Below are positions 8,743 to 17,900 of a stretch of 29,280 bases of DNA, piece by piece. The DNA comes from Candidatus Helarchaeota archaeon (GTDB lineage: Archaea; Asgardarchaeota; Lokiarchaeia; Helarchaeales; HEL-GB-A), in NCBI GenBank assembly GCA_016840125.1, contig JAEOSY010000432.1, positions 1 to 29,280 on the forward strand, read 5' to 3'. The position numbers and the translations under genes were made by a program. The notes under the pieces are model-generated. The model worked only from the letters and a program-made list of their open reading frames with translations. It was not told the DNA's origin and searched no databases. Within the stretch, counting starts at the first letter, position 1, and each line of letters opens with the position of its first letter.

Positions 8743-9807
8743 ATGAGTAAGAAAATTCTGCTTTATAGCGTATTTGACGATGAATTTGGTCCAATGCCGG
8801 CATTTTACCTACCGAACGGTGCGAATGAAGAATTAATTATGAATTTAGCAGTACAATCACTAACTAGTTCATTTTTCGGGGATTATGGGAAGGACCATGA
8901 GGGGAAGGCAATAATAGCATTGTCAATGGCAGAAATGGCCATGTTTATTTATTATTTTGTAATTCCAACGAGTCAAGCGCGGGGCGGTTCAAGACCCGCC
9001 GCGATTTCTATTCTAGTAGAGAAAAAGGATGAAAATCTGTTGTACGAGAATTCAGGCTACCTCGAAAATAGAATCAAACAAATCATTCCGGCATTACGAA
9101 GTTCCGATCCATCAGTAAGTACCGTGGAATTAATGAGGCTTTTTCAAGATGTGAAAAAAATTGATCAACAACTCAAAAAGCCAGTTGAGAGATTACGAAT
9201 AAAATCAATGTTCCAAGTAATCAAAGAGAGTAATATGCTCAAATTATTGCATTGTGTTATTTGCAATCTTCCCGTTGTAATTATTGGAAAAGATCTAAAA
9301 TCAATTATGACCGTTTGTGATTCAATAACCCCACTAATCCCTCATAAAATATTAATTATTGAAACCATCACAGCAGATGCCGAAGCAATCCCTGCCTTTG
9401 ATATCCTAACAATCGAAGAACAAGAATGGAATAAAAAACCGACTATTTTTGAATCTATTGTAAAATTACCACGATTTTCGATGGATGATGAAAAATTTTA
9501 CAATTTAGAAGGAGATTTCATTTTTGCTCAGACATTACTCAAAAAAGTAAAGAAAATGAAAATTGAAAATGAGATTGAAACCTTTATCCGGATTTCAATC
9601 TTGAAAATGATTAAAAAAGCTGAGCAATTAGAAGAGCTACTAACAAAGGAAAATAAGATTGCTACTGAAGTAATCTTAGAAAAACTTGATATTAAAAAGA
9701 AATATTTAGAGACTCTTCTCCTGCTTTTAGGGGATAAGAGGGAAGAACTACAGCAAAAAATTGAATCTAAAGAGAAAAGATTGAAGCGATTTTTAGCCTC
9801 AGAATAA
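8743..9807 (+). CDS. Longin-domain protein with unassigned middle domain and C-terminal coiled coil
   Basis: A 354-residue soluble protein. Residues 1-115 begin with LYSVFDDEFGPMPAFYLP, the 'FD...GP.P.Y..P' opening strand-turn typical of longin domains of the Nprl2/folliculin/DENN type, followed by alternating strands and helices. Residues about 160-240 form an alpha/beta unit starting VVIIGKDLKSI and continuing through ITPLIPHKILIIE; its placement after a longin is reminiscent of DENN-like modules, a tentative resemblance only. Residues about 255-354 are charged helices, rich in Lys/Glu, probably a coiled coil or winged-helix tail. Longin/DENN proteins act as scaffolds or exchange factors for small GTPases. 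The GNAT gene begins 35 bases downstream. No catalytic motif is visible. Confidence 0.72.
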   Translation: MSKKILLYSVFDDEFGPMPAFYLPNGANEELIMNLAVQSLTSSFFGDYGKDHEGKAIIALSMAEMAMFIYYFVIPTSQARGGSRPAAISILVEKKDENLLYENSGYLENRIKQIIPALRSSDPSVSTVELMRLFQDVKKIDQQLKKPVERLRIKSMFQVIKESNMLKLLHCVICNLPVVIIGKDLKSIMTVCDSITPLIPHKILIIETITADAEAIPAFDILTIEEQEWNKKPTIFESIVKLPRFSMDDEKFYNLEGDFIFAQTLLKKVKKMKIENEIETFIRISILKMIKKAEQLEELLTKENKIATEVILEKLDIKKKYLETLLLLLGDKREELQQKIESKEKRLKRFLASE

Positions 9808-9842
9808 TTAGTATTCGCTATTAAAATAAATAGATTGATAAA

Positions 9843-10349
9843 ATGCAGGAAATTTTAATAATTAGGCAGCCTCAAAACAAAAAAGAATACGCCTCTATGT
9901 TTAATTTAAGATGGAAAGTTCTGAGACAGCCTTGGAATCAACCCAAGGGTTCTGAACGAGATGACGAAGAGGCTAATGCCGATCACTTTATTGCAGTATT
10001 GCATAATAAAATTATTGGAACAGCTCGCCTCCATCTAATTAATGAGAACGTTGCGCAAATAAGATATTTAGCGGTCGAGGAAGAGTATCGAAATAAGGGA
10101 GTTGCTAGTAAGATTCTGGAAGCGATACATCTCACTGCAAAGAATAAATTTATCAAATATCTTATTCTAAACGCCCGGGAAACGGCGGTTGATTATTTTC
10201 AAAGAAATGGGTACAAAATAGTTGGCGAGGGACAAACCCTTTTTGGAGAAATAAAACATAAAAAAATGATGATTCAATTTGGTAGAAGCGATTTGCGAAT
10301 GCGCACAATAGTTGAAAATCTGAAGAAATCCTTACTCACAGGAGATTAA
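9843..10349 (+). CDS. GNAT-family N-acetyltransferase
   Basis: A single-domain 168-residue acetyltransferase. The acetyl-CoA pyrophosphate loop is R83-N-K-G86-V-A88, following the conserved strand IRYLAVEEEY. The N-terminal helix pair contains FNLRWKVLRQPW, like ElaA/YjcF-type GNAT proteins, and a late strand holds ARETAVDYFQRNGYKIVG. The acceptor substrate is not predictable. It lies 35 bases after the longin-protein gene and may share its transcript. Its last 14 bases overlap the convergent roadblock gene. No Shine-Dalgarno sequence is visible at the ATG. Confidence 0.9.
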   Translation: MQEILIIRQPQNKKEYASMFNLRWKVLRQPWNQPKGSERDDEEANADHFIAVLHNKIIGTARLHLINENVAQIRYLAVEEEYRNKGVASKILEAIHLTAKNKFIKYLILNARETAVDYFQRNGYKIVGEGQTLFGEIKHKKMMIQFGRSDLRMRTIVENLKKSLLTGD

Positions 10350-10662
10350 TATTCATTATTATCTGCTGAATTTCATCATTTACTAAGTCGATATTTATTG
10401 ATTTTTCGAAAATCGTAATTAGATAATGATTTTCTAGAAAGAGGAGGGCAACATTTCCTTCAGATCCAAAGAGATCGATCCGTTGGAGAATGATATCCAG
10501 ATCTACTGTTGAAATTTTTAATATATTTTGTATGATCTTTAAAAAAATATGAGTTTGATATTTTTCAGATGAAATGGACTCAATTAGCTCACCTTCTTTT
10601 GTGAATAAATAGGCCCCATTCAGTCCCACAATGTTTGAAATGCTATTCAGTAAATTCGACAT
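10336..10662 (-). CDS. Roadblock/LC7-like protein
   Basis: A 108-residue single-domain protein with the roadblock/LC7 order: helix 1, then the strand pair GLNGAYLFTKEGELIES, then a helix, then the strands NVALLFLENHYLITIFEK and a closing helix. Members of this family bind small GTPases such as MglA or Rag/Arf-like proteins, as GAPs or scaffolds. The ATG is preceded by GAAGGTGA, a good archaeal ribosome-binding site. It is the last gene of the minus-strand run that includes the corrinoid protein and methyltransferase, and begins 10 bases after the longin gene ends. A roadblock fold is likely; its partner GTPase is not in this window. Confidence 0.75.
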   Translation of the reverse strand: MSNLLNSISNIVGLNGAYLFTKEGELIESISSEKYQTHIFLKIIQNILKISTVDLDIILQRIDLFGSEGNVALLFLENHYLITIFEKSINIDLVNDEIQQIIMNINLL

Positions 10663-10672
10663 TATTTCACCT

Positions 10673-11431
10673 TCACTTTATTTGTTCTAACTTTTTAAAT
10701 AGGGGGAGAATATGGTCGAGCGCGATTTCGTGTTCTTTATCTAAAAACAATCCGATGTAAAGAGAACTAGATATTTTGAATAAAAAAACATTCAGCATCA
10801 TCGTCTCTATTCTACAATAATCCATATTCCCGATTTTGAGAGTATTATATGATTGTTCTAGGGTTGGGAGTATAAGGGAAATCATTCTATCGGGAAAAGG
10901 TGAATCCATGAAGGCTTCTAATTCGAAATCTTCAAAATCTTTCTTCACCAATTTATGTTCCACTTGATTTTTATCAAGAATAATAACTCCAAACAGGGAA
11001 GGGATGGGAAATAATTGATTTTCAATCTCCTGTAAGATAAAGCCAGCTTTATCTTCCTCATATAGAAGCTTTTCAATAATCAAATCCGCACCTTCGTCTT
11101 TTTCCTTAAGGGCACGGGATTGCTTGATATATAATTGAAATTTCTCTTCAATATATACCCCAATATCCGCGGCTCTACTTTCCCATTGTGATTCCAGGTC
11201 ATCAAGATCAATAACCAAGGCAACATAGAGAATATTTGTTGGTACAATTATCACTTTTTTTTCATGAGTTATGAACGATTTTAACGTACCTAGTTGTAAT
11301 TCTTCAAGAAAACTGGTAATCGCCATTACCATACCACTCGCAAGAGAGGCGTCACCAGCAAATTCTTTAAAATGATGAGAATAAAGAGGGATACCAGATG
11401 TCTTATTAAATACAATAATACTATAAATCAT
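10673..11431 (-). CDS. Longin-like protein, probably two domains
   Basis: The N-terminus, MIYSIIVFNKTSGIPLYSHH, reads as a longin/roadblock opening strand-turn. It is followed by a helix (SGMVMAITSFLEEL), strands (VIIVPTNILYVALVIDLDD) and a long helix to about residue 110. A second module (about 145-252) repeats the idea with SLFGVIILDKN, a helix around DRMISLILPTLEQ, and strands LNVFLFKISSSLYIGLFLD. I chose the ATG at 11431 because GAAGG lies seven bases upstream; an in-frame GTG at 11458 would add nine residues but has no ribosome-binding site. Such proteins are expected to regulate or tether small GTPases. Its position between a methyltransferase gene and a roadblock gene is unusual. Confidence 0.72.
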   Translation of the reverse strand: MIYSIIVFNKTSGIPLYSHHFKEFAGDASLASGMVMAITSFLEELQLGTLKSFITHEKKVIIVPTNILYVALVIDLDDLESQWESRAADIGVYIEEKFQLYIKQSRALKEKDEGADLIIEKLLYEEDKAGFILQEIENQLFPIPSLFGVIILDKNQVEHKLVKKDFEDFELEAFMDSPFPDRMISLILPTLEQSYNTLKIGNMDYCRIETMMLNVFLFKISSSLYIGLFLDKEHEIALDHILPLFKKLEQIK

Positions 11432-11461
11432 GTTGACGCCTTCAAATAAAAATTTCACATT

Positions 11462-12484
11462 TTATTCATTATAAATTCCGAATTTTTTTGCTGTCTGAAT
11501 TAAATGTTTGATTTTATCTATTGATAATTCTGTTGTGAAGGTGTGCTGATTCATTAGAATATATCCACCCTGTTGTGCCCCATCTTCAATACACTTTGTA
11601 ACGACTTTTTCAATGATAGAAGGGGGCCAATCAACAATTTCAAGATTATTTATATTCCCGAGCAAAATGGTTTGAGCGCCATACTTCACTTTGATGTTAG
11701 CTAGCTCGTCATTGAAACTTAGAGTAATTCCAAAGACTCCAGAGTCTATTAATGGTTTGATTAAAGGTTCAATTTCACCACCAGCAGTCCCGAAAACAAC
11801 AGGCGCTTTAATCCCTTTAATTATTCGGGTAAGTGATGGTTGTACAAATTCTTCGAAGACATCTGATGGGATAGAGCTGGCACTTGCAAGTCCATCCACC
11901 AAAATTATGATATCGGCCCCATTTTCGATTTTTGCGTTTGAGAGTTGGATTATATAATTTTCTAATAGAGATACAATTGACTTACTTTTATCGGGCTCCA
12001 TTAATACCATTTCATACCATTTTGAGGCCCCTAAAAGAAGAGAGGGGAGCGAAAATATTCCAGAACCTACCCCTAAAATCGGAATTTTCCCTTTACCATA
12101 TTCAGCTAGGAATTTCTGGAGGATTAAAGATTCCTTTAGAATTGGATCATTAAATGGGTCCGGAATTTCATTCTCTAAAATTTTATTTGGATCATCAAAA
12201 AAAGCGGGTTTAGCTATGTTGGGGTCTCCATCATCATAAAAAATTACATTTGATCCAAAGGGTTCTGCTTCTTGAGCTAAATAAGTCAAGCCAAGAAGAC
12301 AATCATAATCGAGCTCTCTTTGCATTCGAATTTGCATTTTTGCAATTTGTTTACCACTAGAATAATATTCTTTATATGATAATCCAGAGAGTTTGGCACC
12401 GGTAGTTGATAGAAGAATGAATATTGGAACGCGATCTGGTATTTTATGCTTAGCGGTGGTTAATACGCGCTCTAATGATGTCAT
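11462..12484 (-). CDS. UroD/MtaA-fold methyltransferase-like protein lacking the usual zinc ligands
   Basis: A 340-residue TIM-barrel protein of the uroporphyrinogen decarboxylase/MtaA-CmuA family: TSLERVLTTAKHKIPDRVPI at the start, ENGADIIILVDGLAS (about 188-202), and GVFGITLSFNDELANIKVKY after the central strand. MtaA-type members bind zinc through His-x-Cys after the strand near residue 230 and a later Cys. Here the first site reads VVFGTAGG, so His and Cys become Gly232 and Ala234. The later 'SPGCG' position reads MNQHTFTTE. True UroD active-site features at the N-terminus are also missing. The gene follows the corrinoid-protein gene by nine bases, arguing for a corrinoid-linked role, but coenzyme M or thiol methylation by zinc chemistry seems unlikely. 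Fold confident, reaction unknown. Confidence 0.82.
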   Translation of the reverse strand: MTSLERVLTTAKHKIPDRVPIFILLSTTGAKLSGLSYKEYYSSGKQIAKMQIRMQRELDYDCLLGLTYLAQEAEPFGSNVIFYDDGDPNIAKPAFFDDPNKILENEIPDPFNDPILKESLILQKFLAEYGKGKIPILGVGSGIFSLPSLLLGASKWYEMVLMEPDKSKSIVSLLENYIIQLSNAKIENGADIIILVDGLASASSIPSDVFEEFVQPSLTRIIKGIKAPVVFGTAGGEIEPLIKPLIDSGVFGITLSFNDELANIKVKYGAQTILLGNINNLEIVDWPPSIIEKVVTKCIEDGAQQGGYILMNQHTFTTELSIDKIKHLIQTAKKFGIYNE

Positions 12485-12493
12485 TTCAGTTAA

Positions 12494-13240
12494 TTAGGAC
12501 CCTCCCATTTTAAAGAGTCGAAATGATTTCGCATAATTCTTCTTTTTCTTCTCTGTTTTATAATCTACGATTTTACCAAAATCTTTTAGTTGCTTGGCAT
12601 ATTCCACAGCTTCATAAACATCCATCGCCATTGCGTCTGCTTTTACCTTCTTTACTAGATTTAAGTTAAAGTTAAATGGTGCACCGCCAACCATTAGAAT
12701 TATCTTTCCAGATAATTTCTCACGATCCAATAGAGCTCGAACTTGAGGAATCCCACCAGCTGTATTCATCATCATTGAAGAAATCATGATAATATCGGCT
12801 TCATTCTCTTTCGCAGCTCGAATAAAATCCTTGGGAGGAGTATCAGGACCAAGATAGATCACATTCCATCCTGCAGCTTCTAAGAAAACTCTCAAAATTT
12901 CAGGGCCCAAAACATGATAGTCTCTCTGAATATTACCGAGGATAATAGTTCCGATATGTTGTTTTTGATCCCCCATCAAGTTCTTGAGCTTCTTAATTGC
13001 ACCCTCAGTAATTTTGGATATTGCCAGAACCTGAAAAGAGGATATTGTTTTATACCCTTCCTCCGCGAAAGTTTGAATATTATTAAGGGTTTTACCGATG
13101 ATCTCTGTAAAAATGAGATGTGGATCGATTTTTGAATCAATAGCCTCATCGATCAGCTTCATAGCATCCTTATATTTACGGTTCGTTGCGTATGAAGCAA
13201 ATAAAGTATAAATTTCATTAATAGCAAGCGATGAAGACAT
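12494..13240 (-). CDS. Corrinoid (B12-binding) methyl-carrier protein
   Basis: A 248-residue protein of the MtaC/MtbC/MtmC type. An N-terminal four-helix cap domain (about 1-90) is followed by a Rossmann-like B12-binding domain with the cobalt-ligating D107-x-H109-x-x-G112 motif (RDYHVLG). The nucleotide-tail pocket includes ISSMMMNTAGG (about 153-163) and VGGAPF (about 184-189). It carries a methyl group on cobalt between a substrate methyltransferase and a UroD/MtaA-type acceptor methyltransferase. A Lys-rich tail (EKKKKNYAKSFRLFKMGGS) exceeds the usual length. A TATA-like element about 28 bases before the ATG suggests it can be transcribed leaderless from its own promoter. No MtaB/MttB/MtmB-type substrate methyltransferase and no RamA-type activator lie in the window. 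Confidence 0.92.
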   Translation of the reverse strand: MSSSLAINEIYTLFASYATNRKYKDAMKLIDEAIDSKIDPHLIFTEIIGKTLNNIQTFAEEGYKTISSFQVLAISKITEGAIKKLKNLMGDQKQHIGTIILGNIQRDYHVLGPEILRVFLEAAGWNVIYLGPDTPPKDFIRAAKENEADIIMISSMMMNTAGGIPQVRALLDREKLSGKIILMVGGAPFNFNLNLVKKVKADAMAMDVYEAVEYAKQLKDFGKIVDYKTEKKKKNYAKSFRLFKMGGS

Positions 13241-13245
13241 ATAAA

Positions 13246-13272
13246 AAAGGATTGCTTTTTATCCTTTATAAT
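13246..13272 (-). promoter_or_regulatory. Hairpin and TATA-like element before the corrinoid-protein gene
   Basis: AAAGGAT (13246-13252) and ATCCTTT (13261-13267) form a seven-pair stem. Overlapping it on the minus strand, ATTATAAA (13265-13272) is centred about 28 bases before the ATG at 13240. Either a terminator for the FAD-oxidoreductase gene or a leaderless internal promoter is possible. Confidence 0.35.
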
Positions 13273-13275
13273 TTT

Positions 13276-14760
13276 TCAAGCAATGATACGTTGATATTTC
13301 TTTATTATCAACTGAGCACCTTTCATCCCACTATCAGCAGCCAGTTGTGTCCCAATTCCGTGAGTATCTGCACCAGCAGTATCTCCTACTACAAATAAAT
13401 TTTCAATTGGTAGTTCAGAGGATATACGATAAGGTCCAGATTGATCTGGTGTTAAGGCAGTAGTTTCAATTGGTCCAAAGGCCTTTCCAGACATCTTTGC
13501 CAAATCGAGAGGAGTAGTAATATCCATAAAGATGGTTTTATCCTCAATGTCTGGAAAGAATTTTAGGATATCTTGATAATAATGGTCGGTAAAGGCTTTC
13601 CAATCCATTGCGTGGGTGGGGGCAAGTGTTCCAAAGATTATCAGTTGATGCCCCGGAGGTGCTAGATTTGGATCAGCGTTGGAGGGAATCATAGTCATGA
13701 AACCAGTTGCTTTAGGACCGCCAGGTGTCCGTTCCTTCTCACCAAAAACGCTTAAATCACCATGATAAAGATTAACGAAGACATGGTGGTCAATGATAGG
13801 TTCCCTTAAAGCAAATTTAAAGGTAATCGCCGAATATGAGGGTTTTAAGTTTTCAACTTTTTCAATATAATCCTTATCAAAATGTTCCCGCCCGACTAGA
13901 GAACGAACCGTGGGTTTAATTCCAGTATTGGACACGACAAACTGTGACGTAATGGATTTCCCATTAACAATAACACCTTTAGCCTGTCCATCTTCGATGA
14001 TAATCTTTTCAACAGGTGTGTTCGTACGGACTACACCCCCGTACTTAGCAGATGCCTTGAGGAATGCTTGAGGAACAGCAATTGCCCCTCCAATTGGATA
14101 TGAAATGTCATTTGTTACAACCCACTCAGATAACCCCTGAATCAATTCTGGTGCGGATGCAGTTCTAGGGGGTAATCCAAACATTCCCCCAGTTAAAAAA
14201 GCCAACAGCGATTTAACCCCACTACTAGGATTGAACTTTTTTAAATAACTTTCAAAGGTTAATTGTTCTTCATGCATCTTCTTCAACTTTTTCTTTCCGG
14301 TCTGTAAGATATTCCCCATTATTCTCATTAGAGTTGTCATATCGTCTCCTCGGAATCCCATCTTGGATAAATCGACCTTTTTGGGATCCTTAAAACTAGG
14401 GGCTTCTTTCTTACTTGTACTCAATGTAGCTGGATTAAAGGCAAGTCGTGTATAACCCTTTTGTCCTAATGCACGTAGGGCAGTGCGATCCATGATACTC
14501 ACAAATTGGAGATAATCACGACAATCGACCTTCTTCAAAATTTTCCCGAACCGTCCTTTAATACCAGAGGAAAAGACATGGATTGCAGAATCAATTATAA
14601 ACCCTTCTTTCTCGTAGGAGGTGGACATCCCTCCAACACGCTCATTTTTTTCAAAAACTAGTGTTTTAAATCCAGCATGGCTAAGTAACGCGGCACATGC
14701 CGAGCCACCAATCCCTGTACCAATCACTATGGCATCAAACACATTATTGCTAGAACTCAT
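13276..14760 (-). CDS. FAD-dependent oxidoreductase, phytoene-desaturase/retinol-saturase-like
   Basis: A 494-residue flavoprotein. The dinucleotide-binding motif is G14-T-G16-I-G-G19, followed by FEKNERVGGMSTSYEKEGF, the typical CrtI/amine-oxidase beginning. The C-terminal FAD-contact segment reads NLFVVGDTAGADTHGIGTQL, as in COG1233 proteins. Family members desaturate, saturate or isomerise polyprenoids. The ATG is preceded by GAAGGTGA with good spacing. It is the first gene of the minus-strand run with the corrinoid protein 35 bases downstream. Possible roles are isoprenoid-lipid saturation or a redox partner to the methyl-transfer proteins; only the fold is secure. Confidence 0.88.
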   Translation of the reverse strand: MSSSNNVFDAIVIGTGIGGSACAALLSHAGFKTLVFEKNERVGGMSTSYEKEGFIIDSAIHVFSSGIKGRFGKILKKVDCRDYLQFVSIMDRTALRALGQKGYTRLAFNPATLSTSKKEAPSFKDPKKVDLSKMGFRGDDMTTLMRIMGNILQTGKKKLKKMHEEQLTFESYLKKFNPSSGVKSLLAFLTGGMFGLPPRTASAPELIQGLSEWVVTNDISYPIGGAIAVPQAFLKASAKYGGVVRTNTPVEKIIIEDGQAKGVIVNGKSITSQFVVSNTGIKPTVRSLVGREHFDKDYIEKVENLKPSYSAITFKFALREPIIDHHVFVNLYHGDLSVFGEKERTPGGPKATGFMTMIPSNADPNLAPPGHQLIIFGTLAPTHAMDWKAFTDHYYQDILKFFPDIEDKTIFMDITTPLDLAKMSGKAFGPIETTALTPDQSGPYRISSELPIENLFVVGDTAGADTHGIGTQLAADSGMKGAQLIIKKYQRIIA

Positions 14761-14833
14761 TGGCGCTTTTCACCTTCGATGTCTAATTCTCCTACATCCA
14801 TTCTACTAAATACCTATGAAGTTTTTGATAAGG

Positions 14834-14840
14834 TTTATAA
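14834..14840. promoter_or_regulatory. Shared TATA element between divergent genes
   Basis: TTTATAA in the 181-base divergent gap is near-palindromic. It fits a start near 14862 for the surface-protein gene on the plus strand and near 14808 for the FAD-oxidoreductase gene on the minus strand. No other equally good TATA sequence is seen in the gap. Confidence 0.4.
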
Positions 14841-14867
14841 CAAACAAGCTAAATAAAATGTGAAGAG

Positions 14868-14887
14868 ATCCCTTTTTACGAAGGGAT
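14868..14887 (+). promoter_or_regulatory. Hairpin in the 5' leader of the surface-protein gene
   Basis: ATCCCTT-TTTACG-AAGGGAT gives a seven-pair stem with a six-base loop, right at the predicted 5' end of the transcript. A run of 12 A residues follows at 14903-14914. It could protect the 5' end or bind a regulator. Confidence 0.4.
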
Positions 14888-14941
14888 TATCGTTCTAATT
14901 TTAAAAAAAAAAAACAGAAAATAGAATATGGGTTTAAAAAA

Positions 14942-17900
14942 ATGAACAAATCTACAAACCGGAGCAAAAACAAAACACTGCGGAATTATCTTTTAGTCAG
15001 TATAGTCGGAATCATTTTCTTCGGCAGTTTATTCATGAACGGTATCGCTACCAGCACTAATACTAGTTTTCAAGGAAATCTAATGTTAAACACAGGCAGC
15101 TCCGACCAACACGATGATTTTGGGAGTGCCAGATTCGATTACTATTGGAATAGCAGCTGGGCTACAGCTGCAACAGTGGAAAACAAGGCACATGCAGCAA
15201 TGGAACTTGCTTATGATTTTTTGGTGAATACTTGGGGATTAAACGACCCTACAACAGATGGAGGATTAGGTTATGAACCCCCTATAGAAGTTAATGTAAC
15301 AGAAGAATCAGGATACAATGGATATTGTAGTTGGGGGGTCTGGTCCAATGGTACGTCTGCGGACCAAATGTTTACCATTGGCATCCGCCCAGATTATTTG
15401 GCGTTTGATGCAAGTCATGAGCCCCTGAAAGTCGCGGGCCACGAATTCCTTCATGCGTGTCAGGTACGGCACAAGGGGAACGAACCGCTTGATTGGGTAC
15501 TTGAAGGGCAGGCACGAATGAGTCAGGATAAGTTCAATAACTGGCTGGATCATGCAGATGGCTCTGAAGCTGGTAGTAGCTTTCTTAGACAGTCCAATGG
15601 TTATCTCAACGGTCAACATGAAACTGATCTCACCGCGCTCTCCTATCCCGCCTGTTTGTTCTGGGCTTATACATGCGAGCAAGTTGGGACTGATAACACA
15701 GATCCAGACTATGGATATGATGTAATTGCAGATTTTTGGGATACAGCTGCAAATCCCACCAGCATTGATGGCATCTCGATGTTTAATAACATGCTGAGCT
15801 ACAAGGGGTCAAGTGAAACGTTTACCTCTATCTTTGAGGATTTTTGCGTTGCAAATTATGCAAAGGATCTTACCGATGGGACAGTTCCCTCTGAATGGAA
15901 ATACGTTGATGATGATGAAACCGATGGTTCCGGGGATTATGATCCAGTTTCTCTACGAATTACAGGAACTACGATAACATCCTCGAATTCAAAATCAGAT
16001 GGTTACGAATTTGTAGACCGTTGGTCTTCTAAATATTATGAGGTGGATATTGCTTCCAGTGCACGAGTGATCACGGTACAATTCAACCAATCAACAGATA
16101 ACACTTTGTTTTACGCAATGCTCGCCATGGATGGCAACGATCTAGAATATTCTTACACAGTAGAAGCAAACGACTTCGCCCGTGCAATAGTAAACGATAA
16201 TTATGATAAGCTCGTTATTATTGTAGTTGGACTGGAAAATGAAGAGTCGAATCCATCTGAATTTAATTACTTAATCGAAGGTTCAACGCCAGAACTCAGC
16301 ATTCTCCAACCAAGAAGCTATCCTGAGAATTATCAAGCTCGGGCGGGACCCCATAATGACTCCGAAAAATTCCTCGCCATCGTTGATATCTCTCACAGAC
16401 AGACGGCACCTGTTCATGGGCTTGCCACAGAGAATTTCGAGGCAATGGTCGGCAACCAGACAGCGACTGTAATCTCTGCAATCGATGTCTTTGGGAAGTA
16501 TCTCTTGGAAATACAAGCACCAAACCAGACTACTGATGGGTATTATTCGCTAAATGTGACACTTGTGGATTCCGATGGGACAACTGTTATGGCGACAGAT
16601 ATTAATCTCGATGCAGTTTATTATGGTGCCTCCTATATTGATAATGCATTAGTCATCGATAGATCTGGCAGTATGGCGACAAATAATAAGATTTTAGCTG
16701 CTGAAAGCGCCGCGAAACTTTATGTGAGTAGTTATTTAAGTGAAGATCAGATGGCTGTAATTGCCTATGACAACACGGCGTCCATTTTACACCAACTTCA
16801 AAAATTGACGTCGGGAAATCGTACAGCTGCGATAGCGGCAATCGACGGTATTTCCACAGGTGGCGCTACATCAATTGGCGATGGACTCTTGAAAGGACAA
16901 AATCAATTGTATCAAAAAGGTATAACCAATTATTCAAAAGAAATTGTACTTTTATCTGATGGATTGGAAAATACCGCCCCTGATATCAGTGATATTCTAC
17001 CACACCTATTAGGTAACGGCACGACCGTCCATGTAATTACAATTGGTGCCACAGCTAATTCGGATTCAGAGTTGATGCAAAATCTAGCCACCGCCACTGG
17101 AGGAACCCACCACCATGCTTTCGACCCCTCAAGTGGGGATATCCCAAATGATTTGGCAGAGATTTATCGGGATATTGTCAATACCGTACGAAATCTACAA
17201 CGGTTCTATCAAGCGCGCGGATCAATATCAAGCTTGGGCTCTTATATAATCCCTGTTGATAATGATTTAAGCCAACTTGAGGTAACAGTACATTTCAATT
17301 CTTCAGCAACACCTGTAGTGACTTTACAAAATCCGAGTGGAGGTGTTGTTACCGAAACATATACAGAGGAAATATCAGGAATGGGGCATTATTTCTATCG
17401 AGTTACTGGAGCGGTCGCTACGGGTGACTGGACAGTTAATATTACACCATCTGCACCGCTGACTTACTTTATTGAAGGAGCGGGTAAGAGTGACATCACA
17501 ATGCGACTACTTTCGCCAGCTACTGAGGTTGTTCTCTCGTCATGGGGAACAGGAAAAACAATAGGTACACCAGTACCAATTATCATAAGTCTTTCAGATT
17601 CTAAACCTATTCTCAATGCTAATGTGACTGCTAATATCACACATCCTACAAAGGCTAAGAATAAAGTCTGGCAGATGCCACTTTATGATGATGGTGGACA
17701 CAATGACGGTGCCCCCAATGATGGAATTTACGGAAACGTGTTTACAGCGACAGTTACAAATGGAACGTACTCTGTTATGACAATGGCATCCGGGAACTCC
17801 AACGACTACGGTAGTTTCACCCGATTCAAATCCGGAGCATTTCACATAATTCAACCACGGGAGCAAGGTACAGAGGATGAGGATTATGATGGTCTTCCAA

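Noticed and set aside
11462..12484. A true uroporphyrinogen decarboxylase for heme synthesis.
   Set aside because: The N-terminal Arg-rich active-site block of UroD is absent and the gene sits beside a corrinoid protein, so only the fold is shared.
14903..14914. Twelve-A tract as a minus-strand terminator.
   Set aside because: No minus-strand gene ends there; the minus-strand gene in this gap starts at 14760, and the tract lies in the leader of the plus-strand gene.
15308..17866. Several open frames of 60-124 codons on the minus strand inside the surface-protein gene.
   Set aside because: They have no recognisable motifs or ribosome-binding sites and lie opposite a clear multi-domain coding frame.
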